DNA of 64,000 bases. Source: Fen-549 sp050011315. GTDB taxonomy: Bacteria; Actinomycetota; Thermoleophilia; Gaiellales; Gaiellaceae. Of the stretch, positions 40,668-51,408 are shown in pieces. The stretch is from NCBI GenBank assembly GCA_050011315.1, contig JBEKJI010000005.1, positions 36,743-100,742 of the forward strand. The letters are read 5' to 3'. The notes below the pieces were generated by a model. It saw only the letters and a list, made by a program, of their open reading frames with translations, ran no database searches and was not told where the DNA came from. Position 1 is the first letter of the stretch. Each line of letters begins with the position of its first letter. A program made the position numbers and the translations under genes.

Positions 40668-42661
40668 CAGTCGGTATGCGTCGCGGCCTGGTAGCTGCTG
40701 TTCTTGACGTGGAAGTAGGCCTGGAAGACCTCGCGCGCGGCGGGTGCCGCCGCGGTGCCGCCGTGACCACCGTTCTCGATCACCGCGCAGACGACGATCT
40801 CGGGCTTGCTGTTGTACGGGCCGTAGCCGCACCACCAGGATTGGTCGAAGTAGCGCTTGTACTGCTCCGACCACTTCTCCGCGGTGCCCGTCTTGCCGGC
40901 GATCGGGACCGGGAAATTGTTGAAGACCGAATACGAGGTGCCGAGCGGGTCGTGGGTGGCCAGCTCGAGCCCGCTGCGGACTTGGTTGAGGTTCTGGTTG
41001 AAGACCGCGCCGGGGTTGATCGTCGTCGGTGTCCTCGACACGCCGGCGTCGACGACACGCTTGTCGCGCTCGATCGAGTAGAGCAGGTGCGGGTAGACGA
41101 TCTTGCCGGTGGCGATCGCCGCGTAGAGGCGAGCCATCTGTAGCGGCGTCACCTGCAAGTCCTTCTGGCCGATCGCCAGGTTGAGCGAGTCGCCCGGCTT
41201 CCAGGTGCGATCCTCGGGCGCCGTGTAGTACTTCCGCTGCCACGCCTTCGTCGGCACGACGCCGGCCAGGTCTCCGATCTCGATCCCGGTGTGCTTACCA
41301 AGATCGAAGTATGTCTTGGCCCAGTCCTGAATCGGCTCCCCAGAGGTCGGAGGCAGGCCCCAGATCCAGAGGCCGAGCTGGTAGAAGTAGGTGTCGCAGG
41401 AGATCGCCAGCGCCGTCGGCAGGTTGATCATGCTGTTGGCGTTCGGATCCCAGTTCAACCAGGTGTGGCCCTTGACCCTCATCTTCCCGGTGCAGGGCAG
41501 GTTCTGGCTGGGATCGAGCACGCCGGCCTGCATGGCCGCTATCGCCGTCACCGGCTTGAAGATCGAGCCGGGCGGATAGAGGCCGCTCGTGGCCCGGTTG
41601 ATGGCGGGATAGTTCTTACTCTCCATCGTCGCTGCCGTCAGGCCCCAGCGTGCCAGCTTGCTCGTGGTCACGCGCCCCGAGTACACCGAGGGCGGGTAGG
41701 TCGGGTAGGTGGCCATGGCGAGCACCGCGCCGTTGTTGGCGTCCAGCGCCACGATCGCGCCGCCGTTGGCGTTCCAGCAGCCGTCGCAGAGCGAGTTTCG
41801 AGCTGTCTGGATGCCGTCCTGAAGCGCCTTTTGGGCCCTCCACTGGAGATCGGCATCGATCGTCAAGCGCACCGTGTCGCCGGGTTGCGGCTCGGGGTTC
41901 GGGATCAGCTCGCTGCGCGGACGGCCCAGCGAGTCGATTCGCTGTGACGCCAGCCCGGGCTGCCCGCGCAGGTAGCTGTCGAAAGCCAGCTCGGCGCCGG
42001 ACTGGCCGACGACGTCGTTCAGCCTGATCTGGCCGGTCTTATCGCTCTTTATCTGCTGCTCGGTCGCGGAGCCGACGTAGCCGAGGATCTGCGAGAGCGA
42101 GGCGAGCGAGCTGTGGGGATAGGTGCGGACGTAACGCGGCGCGATCTCGACGCCGGGGAACTGATCGGCGCGCTCGAGGATGTAGTCGCTCTGCCAGCGG
42201 TTGACGTCTTGCTCGGCGACGACCGCGCGCATGGGATCGGTCTTGCGCTGCTCGACCTCACGGAAGAGCTTACGCGGCGGCATCCCGAGCACGCGGGCGA
42301 GGTTGCTGAGCACGTCGTAGCGCGTCGGCCTGTCGCCCTCGCGGGGTAATTCCGCATACCAGACGAGAACGGACTGGCTGAGCCGGTTCTTGACCAGGAC
42401 GCGCCCGTCCCGAGCCAGGATCGAGCCGCGCGGAGCCTGCAGGCGCACGGTGCGGACCTGATTGTCCTGGGCGATCCGCAGGTACTCGTTGCCGGAGATG
42501 ATCTGAAGCGCCCAGAGGCGGATGGCGAGGAAGGCGAACAGGGCGACAGCGATGGCACCGAGGATTCCCGTACGCAAGACCGTCTGCGAGTTGATGTGCC
42601 AGGGCTCGCGCGTGCGCGGATCGCCGGGGATGAACGAGCCGTAACCGGGGATCTCAGGCAA
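40667..42661 (-). CDS. mrdA: penicillin-binding protein 2 (elongasome transpeptidase)
   Basis: PBP2 crosslinks lateral-wall peptidoglycan with RodA. The 664-aa protein has an N-terminal membrane anchor (GAIAVALFAFLAIRLWALQII), a dimerisation domain, and a transpeptidase with SIFK active serine, SCD in place of SxN, and the KTGTAEKW motif. It overlaps mreD by 8 nt and rodA by 3 nt, consistent with coupled synthesis. Confidence 0.94.
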   Translation of the reverse strand: MPEIPGYGSFIPGDPRTREPWHINSQTVLRTGILGAIAVALFAFLAIRLWALQIISGNEYLRIAQDNQVRTVRLQAPRGSILARDGRVLVKNRLSQSVLVWYAELPREGDRPTRYDVLSNLARVLGMPPRKLFREVEQRKTDPMRAVVAEQDVNRWQSDYILERADQFPGVEIAPRYVRTYPHSSLASLSQILGYVGSATEQQIKSDKTGQIRLNDVVGQSGAELAFDSYLRGQPGLASQRIDSLGRPRSELIPNPEPQPGDTVRLTIDADLQWRAQKALQDGIQTARNSLCDGCWNANGGAIVALDANNGAVLAMATYPTYPPSVYSGRVTTSKLARWGLTAATMESKNYPAINRATSGLYPPGSIFKPVTAIAAMQAGVLDPSQNLPCTGKMRVKGHTWLNWDPNANSMINLPTALAISCDTYFYQLGLWIWGLPPTSGEPIQDWAKTYFDLGKHTGIEIGDLAGVVPTKAWQRKYYTAPEDRTWKPGDSLNLAIGQKDLQVTPLQMARLYAAIATGKIVYPHLLYSIERDKRVVDAGVSRTPTTINPGAVFNQNLNQVRSGLELATHDPLGTSYSVFNNFPVPIAGKTGTAEKWSEQYKRYFDQSWWCGYGPYNSKPEIVVCAVIENGGHGGTAAAPAAREVFQAYFHVKNSSYQAATHTD

Positions 42662-43175
42662 GCAGTCTCACCTCCGTCGCGCGCTCCTCGTCGCTCCGTT
42701 TCCCCACCGTCCAGCGGCAGAGTATGAAGACGGGAGCGGTCAGGATCAGGTTCAGAAGCAGCTCCCCGGGGAGCGTGTCGAACAGGAGCCGCCAGGCGGG
42801 TGCCGGCTGGCCGAGCAGGAAGCGGACGAAGAGGCCGCCCAACTCGTAGAGAATCGTGATCACAGCGACCGAGAGGAAGGGAGCGTGGGCGCGATCGCGG
42901 CCGGTCGTCTCTCCGTAGCGCCCGGTCCAGAAGCCGGCGAGCGTCAGCAGTAGCGAGGTTAAACCGAGCTGCCCGTAGACGGATACGTCGTAGCAGAACC
43001 CGGCCGCGAATCCGGCGACCGCGCCGAAGACGGAGCCGCGCAGAAGGGCCAGCGAAACGATCGTCACGAGCAGGAGGCCGGCACTACCGCGCCCAAGCGA
43101 GAGACCGGCGAACCAGCTCCCCTGCAGTATCGCCGCAAAGAAGACGATCGGGGTCGCCTTCAGCACCAGCCTCAC
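42654..43175 (-). CDS. mreD: rod shape-determining protein MreD
   Basis: A 173-aa integral membrane protein of the elongasome with about five hydrophobic segments (IVFFAAILQGSWFAGLSL, LLLVTIVSLALLRGSVFGAVAGFAAG and others). Sequence is poorly conserved in this family, but the position between mreC and mrdA with overlaps at both ends is decisive. Confidence 0.9.
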   Translation of the reverse strand: MRLVLKATPIVFFAAILQGSWFAGLSLGRGSAGLLLVTIVSLALLRGSVFGAVAGFAAGFCYDVSVYGQLGLTSLLLTLAGFWTGRYGETTGRDRAHAPFLSVAVITILYELGGLFVRFLLGQPAPAWRLLFDTLPGELLLNLILTAPVFILCRWTVGKRSDEERATEVRLLA

Positions 43176-44125
43176 GGTCCGTTCACACCCCTCGTCTTCG
43201 GAACCAGCACGATGACCGCGTCGAGCGCGGAGAAGTCGACGCTTGGCTCGACCTGGATCTGCTTGTCGGGGTTGACGTCGGACTGGTTGTAGCTGGTGAT
43301 GCGACCGATCGAGATCCCAGCCGGATAGAGCGAGTTCAGGTCTTGCCGGCGCCAGCCCGAGGTGACGATCGGGTCGCCTTCCTTCACCGTCTGGTCAACC
43401 TTGACTCCGTCGAGCATGAGCACGTCGCTGCCGGTCGCCGGATGGAGAACGATCCCCTGCGCATCGGTCGTCGACTCCAAGTCGCGGGCCGAGACGGCGA
43501 AGCTCGGGTCGCTCAGGAGCGTTACCTTCGAGGTCGTGGGCCCGACCTGGGAGATCCTCCCGACCAGGCCGTCCTCGTTGATCACGGGATCGTTCACCCT
43601 GATCTCGCGGTTCTCGCCGCCGGCGATCACGATCGTCTGCTCGAAAGGACCGGAGGCCCGAGTCATGACCTCGGCGTTGACCGCGTCGTAGTCCTGAGGG
43701 AAGCGCGGCGAGTGCTCGAAGCGGAGGACCGACTCCAGGTTCGCGGCCTCGGCTTCGGCGTTCTTCCGCTGCGCGAGTTTCTGCTGCGCTTGCTCCAGCT
43801 GTGCGCGCAGCTCCTTGTTTTTCTTCTTGGCCTTGGCCATGTCGTGCAGCCAGCCGGAGGCATCCTCGAAGGGTCGGGCGATGCGATCGGCGACCACCTG
43901 GAAGGGCCGCGTGACCTGGCTTCCATAGCCCTGCAGGCGGTGCAGCGGACCGTTCGAGGACTCGCGGAAGGAGATGGTCAGAAGCATCAGCGAGAGCAGC
44001 ACCAGCACCACGACGACCAATCGGCGCCGTACGGTCTTTCGGTCCCGAGCGAGCGTTGAGGAGGCGGAAGCTCGCTGCTCTGCAGAGCGCAGGACCGCCA
44101 GCTTTGCTGTGCGGTTGCGAGGCAC
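43172..44125 (-). CDS. mreC: rod shape-determining protein MreC
   Basis: MreC is a periplasmic/extracytoplasmic scaffold linking MreB to the synthases. A 317-aa protein with one N-terminal membrane helix (VVVVLVLLSLMLLTISF), a coiled coil (KAKKKNKELRAQLEQAQQKLA), and the beta-barrel end (TRASGPFEQTIVIAGG, VNDPVINEDGLVGRISQVG). Between mreB and mreD in one operon. Confidence 0.94.
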   Translation of the reverse strand: MPRNRTAKLAVLRSAEQRASASSTLARDRKTVRRRLVVVVLVLLSLMLLTISFRESSNGPLHRLQGYGSQVTRPFQVVADRIARPFEDASGWLHDMAKAKKKNKELRAQLEQAQQKLAQRKNAEAEAANLESVLRFEHSPRFPQDYDAVNAEVMTRASGPFEQTIVIAGGENREIRVNDPVINEDGLVGRISQVGPTTSKVTLLSDPSFAVSARDLESTTDAQGIVLHPATGSDVLMLDGVKVDQTVKEGDPIVTSGWRRQDLNSLYPAGISIGRITSYNQSDVNPDKQIQVEPSVDFSALDAVIVLVPKTRGVNGP

Positions 44126-44199
44126 GAAGCGCCTTAGTCTAGTCCGAGCGGCGACATGAGGCGCCGATCAACGGGCCGGGAACGAAAGCTCGGCCAAAG

Positions 44200-45246
<1,047 letters not shown>

Positions 45247-45355
45247 GGCGGCGTCCGAGTCTATCTGGTCTGGGGTCAGTCGCGCGCCAGCGACGGCTGC
45301 GGGACGGAAGGAAAAGCTCCCTTTTACGGCGGCGATTCGGGCGCCAGCGACAGCG

Positions 45356-45949
45356 TCAGCCGATCCCGTAGGCGCCCGGATAGCGCTTTGCGAGGAGGTT
45401 CACGAGTAATGCGGCCGGAAGCCCGACGACGTTCAGGTAGTCGCCTTCGATGCGCTCGACGAGGCGCGCGCCGAGGCCCTGGATCGCGTAGGCGCCCGCC
45501 CGTTCCCGCCACTCGCCAGTGGCCAAATAGGCCGCGATCTCGCGCTCGCCCAGTGCCCGGAAAGTCACGCGAGTGACCTCGTGGGCCAGCTCTTCCCAGC
45601 CGTCACCGAACAGGCAGAGCCCCGAGACCACTTCGTGCGTGTGCCCACCCAGCCGGGCGAGCATTGATTTCGCCTCGCTCTCGCCCACCGCCTTGCCGAA
45701 CAACTCGTTGCCCAGGACAACCGTCGTGTCCACGCCCAGGATCGGACGTCCAGCCGCGTCGGAGGCCAGCGAGCGCGCCTTCGCGAGCGCGTGCGCTCGC
45801 ACCAGCTCGATCGGATCGGCGCCCGGCTCATCCTTCTCCTCGTAGCGAGGGACAGCGACGTCGAAGGGAATGCCGAGCTGGGTCAGGATCGCACGCCGCT
45901 GCGGTGAGGTCGAAGCCAGTAGTAGTGGAGTGGGCGAACGGCCGCTCAC
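45356..45949 (-). CDS. maf: Maf-family nucleotide pyrophosphatase
   Basis: Maf proteins hydrolyse dTTP/UTP and modified nucleotides and are linked to division arrest. A 197-aa protein from the GTG at 45949, which overlaps the upstream methyltransferase stop (GTGA). Signature LLLASTSPQRRAILTQLGI is at the N-terminus, VLGVDTTVV in the middle, and GAYAIQGLGA near the C-terminus. Stands between ndk and mreB. Confidence 0.93.
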   Translation of the reverse strand: MSGRSPTPLLLASTSPQRRAILTQLGIPFDVAVPRYEEKDEPGADPIELVRAHALAKARSLASDAAGRPILGVDTTVVLGNELFGKAVGESEAKSMLARLGGHTHEVVSGLCLFGDGWEELAHEVTRVTFRALGEREIAAYLATGEWRERAGAYAIQGLGARLVERIEGDYLNVVGLPAALLVNLLAKRYPGAYGIG

Positions 45950-46719
45950 GGTTTCCGAGCGACCCAGATCTCCTCGGCCGGCCAGCGGCTCGCCCACTCG
46001 GCGCTGACGAAGTCCCAGTGTGGATGCGTGCTCGCTCCCTCCGGCGCGTACAGCTCGACCAGGCGTTCCACCTCGAAACCGGTCTCACGAAGCAGATCGA
46101 TCCAGTCCCCGTGAGAGAGGTGGAAGTCGCTTCCCTCGCCGGCGCTGTCCGCCCAGTCGAGGCGGTGCAGCCCGACTTGCGGGCGCTCGAGCCTCTCCTG
46201 CACGCGCCCATCGGCATCGCTGCAGAGAATCAGCAGCGTCGAGTTGCGAAGGAAGACGAGCCGGCCGCCCGGTCGCAGCAGCCGCTTTGCCTCGGGAATC
46301 CACTTGTAGGGATCGCACCAGATGCTCGCGCCGTACTCGGAGATCGCCAGGTCGAAGGAAGAGGAGGGAAGCGGTACGACCTCGGCGTTGGCCTCGATGA
46401 GCGGGAACTCCAGCTCGAACTCGCGCTGGAACGCGCGCGCGCGCTCGAGCTGGACGGGGCTCAGGTCGACGCCGACGACGCGTGCGCCACGCTTGGCCAG
46501 CCAGGCGGAGAAGTAGGCGGTTCCACAACCGAGCTCGATGACGTCGTTTCCGTAGAGGCCGGGAAGAACGTGGATGTCGTCCTCCGAGATGCCGAAAAGG
46601 CCCCAGAGGATATCCTCGGTCGTCCACAGACGGCGGCCCCATTCCTCCTGATTGGGATCGTCGGCCGACCAAAGGGCGCGGTTTCGAGCAGCGTAGTCGG
46701 GCAGCTCAGGCGGTTTCAT
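45946..46719 (-). CDS. class I SAM-dependent methyltransferase
   Basis: A 257-aa protein with the SAM-binding motif IELGCGTAYFSAWLAKRG and motif II VVGVDLSP. The N-terminus (YAARNRALWSADDPNQEEWG) and a Trp-rich second segment (WGLFGISEDDIHVLPG) suggest a small-molecule methyltransferase of the family widely found in Actinobacteria beside ndk and maf. Substrate unknown. It overlaps the ndk gene by 14 nt. Confidence 0.85.
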   Translation of the reverse strand: MKPPELPDYAARNRALWSADDPNQEEWGRRLWTTEDILWGLFGISEDDIHVLPGLYGNDVIELGCGTAYFSAWLAKRGARVVGVDLSPVQLERARAFQREFELEFPLIEANAEVVPLPSSSFDLAISEYGASIWCDPYKWIPEAKRLLRPGGRLVFLRNSTLLILCSDADGRVQERLERPQVGLHRLDWADSAGEGSDFHLSHGDWIDLLRETGFEVERLVELYAPEGASTHPHWDFVSAEWASRWPAEEIWVARKP

Positions 46720-47131
46720 CTTCGAGCTCAGGGAACCAGAGCGCCAGCTCCCGCGCCGCCGATTCGGTGGAATCCGAACCGTGCACGAGATTGTCCGGCA
46801 TCGAGAGGCCTAAGTCGCCACGGATCGTTCCGGGTGCCGACCGTGCCGGATCGGTCGCACCAATGGTCGAGCGGACTGCGGCAACCGCCGACTCACCCTC
46901 CACAACCAGGGCGAGCGTCGGGCCGGAGGTGATGAAGGAGACGAGCCCCGCGAAGAAGTCCTTGCCGCGGTGCTCGGCGTAGTGGGCATCTGCCAGTTCC
47001 TCGTCGACCCGAACCAGCTTGGCGCCCCGCAGTACGAGTCCCCTGCGCTCGAGACGAGCAATGATCTCGCCGCTGAAGCCGCGTCTGACAGCGTCGGGCT
47101 TGACCAGTACGAGTGTCCGCTCCATGGTCAT
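46706..47131 (-). CDS. ndk: nucleoside diphosphate kinase
   Basis: Ndk transfers the gamma phosphate between nucleoside di- and triphosphates via a phosphohistidine. Start taken at ATG 47131; TTG at 47134 and ATG at 47125 are also possible. The signature LVLVKPDAVRRG and the active-site region DNLVHGSDS (catalytic His) are intact. It lies just downstream of the zinc-ribbon gene and upstream of the methyltransferase. Confidence 0.96.
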   Translation of the reverse strand: MTMERTLVLVKPDAVRRGFSGEIIARLERRGLVLRGAKLVRVDEELADAHYAEHRGKDFFAGLVSFITSGPTLALVVEGESAVAAVRSTIGATDPARSAPGTIRGDLGLSMPDNLVHGSDSTESAARELALWFPELEDETA

Positions 47132-47248
47132 CAAGCCGCGAGTCTAGCTCAGCGAGCTTAACGGAAGATTAGGTTTCGCCCGTTTCACTCGGCCGAGGTA
47201 GAACCCGGCTAGTCGGGGGAACTCCGCCGAGGGACGCGGAGGCGCCGG

Positions 47249-47785
47249 TCAGCGTGACCTGCGCAGGTGTGGCGGCCTCTCCCAGGTGTCTTCCGGGACG
47301 GCCTCCTGGGGCGTGACAGGGCCCTCGCAGTAGGGACAGATCTGCCAGAGCGGCTCCAGCGGCGCCTTGCAGCGGGCGCAGGGTTGTTTGAGGCGGGTGG
47401 TGCAGACGGGGCAGACGAGATAGCCCGGGTCGATCTCGACCTGGCAAACGGGACAGCGGGCCTCCCGCCGGCCCAGGCGCGTCTCCATCTCCTTGATCTC
47501 GAGCTCGCGCTCGTGCACCTCGTCGAGGTACTCCGGCGGGCGGAAGAGCATGTAGATGATCGCGCCGAAGAACGGGAACAGGAGCGCGAGAGCGGTCGAG
47601 GTGCCGATCAGCCAGGGATCCTCGACGCGCCGGCGCGCGTCCTTGTTGACCCAGTACGCAACCGCGAGCCAGAAAACGACGACGAAAAAGAACGAGAGGT
47701 TGCGAACGAGAAGCCAGACGTTCGAGTTAAAGAAACCGCTGATCGAGGCGGTAGCTGAGGAGGATGCCAGGAGCGAGTTCGTCAT
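47249..47785 (-). CDS. zinc-ribbon membrane protein
   Basis: A 178-aa protein with two hydrophobic N-terminal segments (NLSFFFVVVFWLAVAYWV, LALLFPFFGAIIYMLF) and three CxxC-type zinc-ribbon knuckles (CPVCQVEIDPG, CPVCTTRLKQPCARC, CPYCEG). Ends in an Arg-rich tail. ATG 47785 overlaps the micro-ORF stop (ATGA). Function unknown; conserved context folC-ndk suggests a housekeeping role. Confidence 0.75.
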   Translation of the reverse strand: MTNSLLASSSATASISGFFNSNVWLLVRNLSFFFVVVFWLAVAYWVNKDARRRVEDPWLIGTSTALALLFPFFGAIIYMLFRPPEYLDEVHERELEIKEMETRLGRREARCPVCQVEIDPGYLVCPVCTTRLKQPCARCKAPLEPLWQICPYCEGPVTPQEAVPEDTWERPPHLRRSR

Positions 47786-47895
47786 ACCACTAGTTTGCCT
47801 ACGAAGTATCCAATTCCAAACGCTATTCCGAGGACAGTCGCAACGACCGCTAAAAGGACGAGAAATGCAGTGAGACCATGGCTTGCGTTCTTCAT
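47782..47895 (-). CDS. 37-aa membrane micro-protein between folC and the zinc-ribbon gene
   Basis: A micro-ORF of 38 codons including stop. ATG at 47895 overlaps the folC TGA (ATGA) and its own TGA at 47782-47784 overlaps the next ATG. The product is one hydrophobic helix (FLVLLAVVATVLGIAFGIGY) with a short basic end. Double translational coupling supports a real gene. Likely a small membrane protein of unknown role. Confidence 0.65.
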   Translation of the reverse strand: MKNASHGLTAFLVLLAVVATVLGIAFGIGYFVGKLVV

Positions 47896-49016
47896 CTATG
47901 CACAGCTTCCTCTACAGACGCAAGATCGGCAAGAAAGTAGAGCGAGCCAGTGGCAAGGACGTAGCCGTCCGGAGCAGCCAGGTCTCGGGCTCTGGTAAGA
48001 GCCAGCACGGGGTCTTCGACCGCCTCGATAATCTCGAACAGACCCTGGGCTCGCGCTGCCAGCTCCACCGCGCGGAGAGCGCGAGGGTTGGACGATCCCG
48101 TCGCCACCAGCCTGGTCGAGACCGCCGCCAGAGAGCGGAGCATCGAGGTCGCATCCTTGTCGGCGAGAATCGAGCAGACGACCGTCCAGCGCGCCCTGGG
48201 GAGGCGCTCGACCAGCCAGACGACTCCGGCGGGATTGTGGGCGCCGTCCCAGAGCTCGCGCTCGCCACGCCATTCGAGCCGACCGGGAATACGCGGCTCG
48301 ACCACCCCGGCGAATACTGCTCGTCCGAGCAGGAGCTCGACCGCCTTGCGATGAAGCTCGCTCGGGGAGACGACCGTAACCGAGCCGGCACCCGCTTCTC
48401 GCGCCAGCGGCTCCCACTCCTCCTCGCCGAGCACGACCGCGATACCCGGAGCGACCACCGCCAGCTTCTCGCGGGCGATCGCCTCGCGCGTCGAGCCGAG
48501 CCATTGAGTGTGCTCGAGCGCCACGTTGGTGAGCACGACGACGGGGCTCGCGAGCACATTGGTGGCGTCATAACGACCGCCGAGACCGGCCTCGACGGCG
48601 GCCACCTCGACACCCGCGGTGGCGAACTCCGAGAAGGCGGCTGCGGTGATGACCTCGAACTGCGTCGCCCCCACGTCTTCTGCCGCTGCCCGCACCCGCC
48701 CGAGTGCGCGCTCGATATCGGCTTCGACGCCGTTGACGCTGATTCGCTCGGACCAGCCGCGTACGTGGGGAGAAACGGTCGCACCGGCACTGATGCCTTC
48801 GCGCACGAGCAGGGCCTCGATCAGCTTCGTGGTCGTCGTCTTGCCGTTCGTGCCGACCACGTGGATCGAGCGAAAGGCGCGCTCGGGGTGGCCGAGCTCG
48901 GCCAGAAGCGCCTGCATCCGCTCGAGACCGAAACGCTCCGGCCAGGGGCTGAGCGAGCTCAGCCAGGCCAGATTCGATTCGCTGCCAGGGTCAGCCGGAG
49001 AGGGCATCGAGCTCAC
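47892..49016 (-). CDS. folC: folylpolyglutamate synthase / dihydrofolate synthase
   Basis: FolC adds glutamates to folate and joins dihydropteroate to glutamate. At 374 aa it is shorter than the usual about 430, mainly at the ends. The P-loop is VGTNGKTTTTKLIEALL, with the ligase motif DGAHNPAGV and ILADKD. Overlaps valS by 26 nt, the usual valS-folC coupling. Confidence 0.93.
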   Translation of the reverse strand: MSSMPSPADPGSESNLAWLSSLSPWPERFGLERMQALLAELGHPERAFRSIHVVGTNGKTTTTKLIEALLVREGISAGATVSPHVRGWSERISVNGVEADIERALGRVRAAAEDVGATQFEVITAAAFSEFATAGVEVAAVEAGLGGRYDATNVLASPVVVLTNVALEHTQWLGSTREAIAREKLAVVAPGIAVVLGEEEWEPLAREAGAGSVTVVSPSELHRKAVELLLGRAVFAGVVEPRIPGRLEWRGERELWDGAHNPAGVVWLVERLPRARWTVVCSILADKDATSMLRSLAAVSTRLVATGSSNPRALRAVELAARAQGLFEIIEAVEDPVLALTRARDLAAPDGYVLATGSLYFLADLASVEEAVHR

Positions 49017-51408
49017 GCCTGTAGCGGGCGAGCTTCTCGCGCTCGACTTCGACGACCTCTGCCCGCGCGCGCTCGACGAAGTTCGGATTCGAAAGCATCT
49101 TCTCCGCGCGGGCGATCTCCGCCTGCAAGCGCTCAGTCTCGGCTTCGATGCTCACCGCCTCGATCTTCAGCCGCTCGGGCTTGACGACCGCCTGGAAGAT
49201 GCGCTCCTCGTCCTCGGAGAGATTCACGCGCAATCCGCTACGGCGGTAGATCGTGGCGGCGTCCTGCACCCGCTCGAGCGCATTCGCCTCGGCGGCATAG
49301 GCCTCGTCGGGCTTGGGCCAGGGCGCCACGATCAACCGGCTCCGGCGCGCCGGCAGGTTCGACCAGATCTCCTCGGTCACGTGCGGCATGACGGGGTGCA
49401 GCAGCGCGAGCAGCCGCTCGAGCGCCGTTAGCGCCGTCGAACGCGCGGCCGGAACGCCGTCGTAGAGGCGCGGCTTGATCGCCTCGGCGTACCAGTCGCA
49501 GAAATCGTCGAAGGTGATGCGGTAGAGCCGGGCCACCACCCCGGCGTAGTCGAAGTCGGCGAAGCACTCCTCGATCTCGGCCCGGGCCGCGTCGAGCCGG
49601 GCGAGAATCCAGCGCTCGACCGTCTCGGTCGGCTGCTCGCCGGGCTCGGCGTCACCGATATTGGAGAGGACCAGGCGCGAGACGTTCCAGAGCTTGTTGG
49701 CGAGCTTGCGTCCCTCTTCGACGGCGCCGTAGGAGTAGCGCACGTCCTGGGTCGAGGACATCTTGAGCAGGCCGTAGCGTACGGCGTCTGCGCCCTGCTC
49801 GTCGATCACTTCGAGCGGGTCGATGCCGGTGCCCAGGCTCTTGGACATGCGCCGGCCGTCGGTGGCAAGCACGGTCGAGTGGATGATCACGTCCTTGAAG
49901 GGCACCTCGCCGGTTAGCTCCAGGCCCGCGAAGATCATCCTGTTCTCCCAGAGGCGGATGATCTCGCGCGCCGTCGTCTGCAGATCGCCGGGGTAGAACG
50001 TGCGCAGGTCTTCGCTGTCGTCGGGCCAGCCGAGCGTGGCAAACGGCCAGAGCGCGGAGGAAAACCACGTGTCGAGAACATCTTCGCTGCGAGTCAGCTC
50101 CTTCAAGCCGCACTTGGCGCAAGCCTCGGGAGCCGTCTCCTCAACGGTCAGATGGCCGTCGGCGCACTCCCAGATAGGCAGCTGATGGCCCCACCAGAGC
50201 TGGCGCGAGATACACCAGTCGGGAGCGTCCTCGAGCGACTCGATCGCAAAGCGGTGTTGGGATTCCGGGTGGAAGCGGACGCGGTGCTCACGCAGCGCCT
50301 CCAGCGCCGGCTTCTTCAACTCCTCCATCGAGCACCACCACTGCAGCGAGATACGGGGCTCGATCCGGCTCTCACAGCGCTCGCAGAGCGCAACGGCGTG
50401 GCGGAAGGGCTCGCGCGAGACGAGGTGGCCGCGCTGCTCGCACCAGGTGATGATGCGCTCGCTTGCCTCTTCCTGCGTCAGGCCCTCGAGCAGGGGCACC
50501 TTGTCGTTCATCAGCCCGTCGGGGGCGATCACGGTAGGCTCTTCGAGCCCGTGCGCGCGGCCGATCTCGAAGTCGATCGGGTCGTGGCCGGGGGTGATCT
50601 TGAGCGCCCCGGTGCCGAACTCGGGATCGACGTGCTCGTCGGCGATCACCCGCACGCGCCGGTCGACGAAGGGAACGACGACCTCTTTGCCGATGAAAGC
50701 CTTGTAGCGCTCGTCGTCCGGGTGCACGGCCACGGCGGCGTCGGCGGGGATCGTCGCCGGACGCACGGTGGCGATGGCGATGTACCCGGAGCCGTCGGCG
50801 AAGGGGTAGCGGATGGTGACCAGCTCGTCGTCGGCCTCGATGTGCGCCAGCTCGAGATCGGAGAGCGAGGTCTGGTGGTAGGGGCACCAGTTGATGATCC
50901 GGTTGGCGCGGTAGATCCAGCCCTTTTCGTAGAGGTGGACGAAGAAGCGCAGCACCGCTTTCGTGTAGCCCTCGTCCATGGTGAAGCGCTCGCGCCGGTA
51001 GTCGAGCGAGGCGCCGATACGGCGGAACTGGGTCATGATCTTGCCGCCGTACTCGTGCAGCCACTCCCAGACGCGCGCCTCGAAGGCCTCGCGCCCGAGC
51101 TCCTGGCGTGTCATGCCCAAGGTTGCAAGGTGTTTTTCGACCGCGTTCTGGGTCGAGATGCCGGCGTGGTCGTAACCGGGCTGGAAGAGCACGTTGAAGC
51201 CCTGCATCCGCTTCATGCGCACGACGGCGTCGCCGAGCGCCAGCTGGAGCGCGTGCCCCATGTGGAGCTCGCCGGTGACGTTGGGCGGCGGATGGGCATC
51301 GACGAAGGTCGGGCGCGTCGAGTCGGGGTCGGCGTTGTAGAGGCCCTCTTCCTCCCAGGCCTTCTGCCAGCGCTCCTCGACACCCTCGGGCTTGTAGAGC
51401 GGGTCCAT
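48991..51408 (-). CDS. valS: valyl-tRNA synthetase
   Basis: Class I synthetase charging tRNA-Val. The 805-aa protein has the HIGH motif as PNVTGELHMGH, the KMSKS motif as RRMSKSLG, an editing (CP1) insert, the anticodon-binding domain and a C-terminal coiled coil (RLQAEIARAEKMLSNPNF). Somewhat shorter than usual (about 880). I see no T-box upstream. Confidence 0.96.
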   Translation of the reverse strand: MDPLYKPEGVEERWQKAWEEEGLYNADPDSTRPTFVDAHPPPNVTGELHMGHALQLALGDAVVRMKRMQGFNVLFQPGYDHAGISTQNAVEKHLATLGMTRQELGREAFEARVWEWLHEYGGKIMTQFRRIGASLDYRRERFTMDEGYTKAVLRFFVHLYEKGWIYRANRIINWCPYHQTSLSDLELAHIEADDELVTIRYPFADGSGYIAIATVRPATIPADAAVAVHPDDERYKAFIGKEVVVPFVDRRVRVIADEHVDPEFGTGALKITPGHDPIDFEIGRAHGLEEPTVIAPDGLMNDKVPLLEGLTQEEASERIITWCEQRGHLVSREPFRHAVALCERCESRIEPRISLQWWCSMEELKKPALEALREHRVRFHPESQHRFAIESLEDAPDWCISRQLWWGHQLPIWECADGHLTVEETAPEACAKCGLKELTRSEDVLDTWFSSALWPFATLGWPDDSEDLRTFYPGDLQTTAREIIRLWENRMIFAGLELTGEVPFKDVIIHSTVLATDGRRMSKSLGTGIDPLEVIDEQGADAVRYGLLKMSSTQDVRYSYGAVEEGRKLANKLWNVSRLVLSNIGDAEPGEQPTETVERWILARLDAARAEIEECFADFDYAGVVARLYRITFDDFCDWYAEAIKPRLYDGVPAARSTALTALERLLALLHPVMPHVTEEIWSNLPARRSRLIVAPWPKPDEAYAAEANALERVQDAATIYRRSGLRVNLSEDEERIFQAVVKPERLKIEAVSIEAETERLQAEIARAEKMLSNPNFVERARAEVVEVEREKLARYRRELDALSG

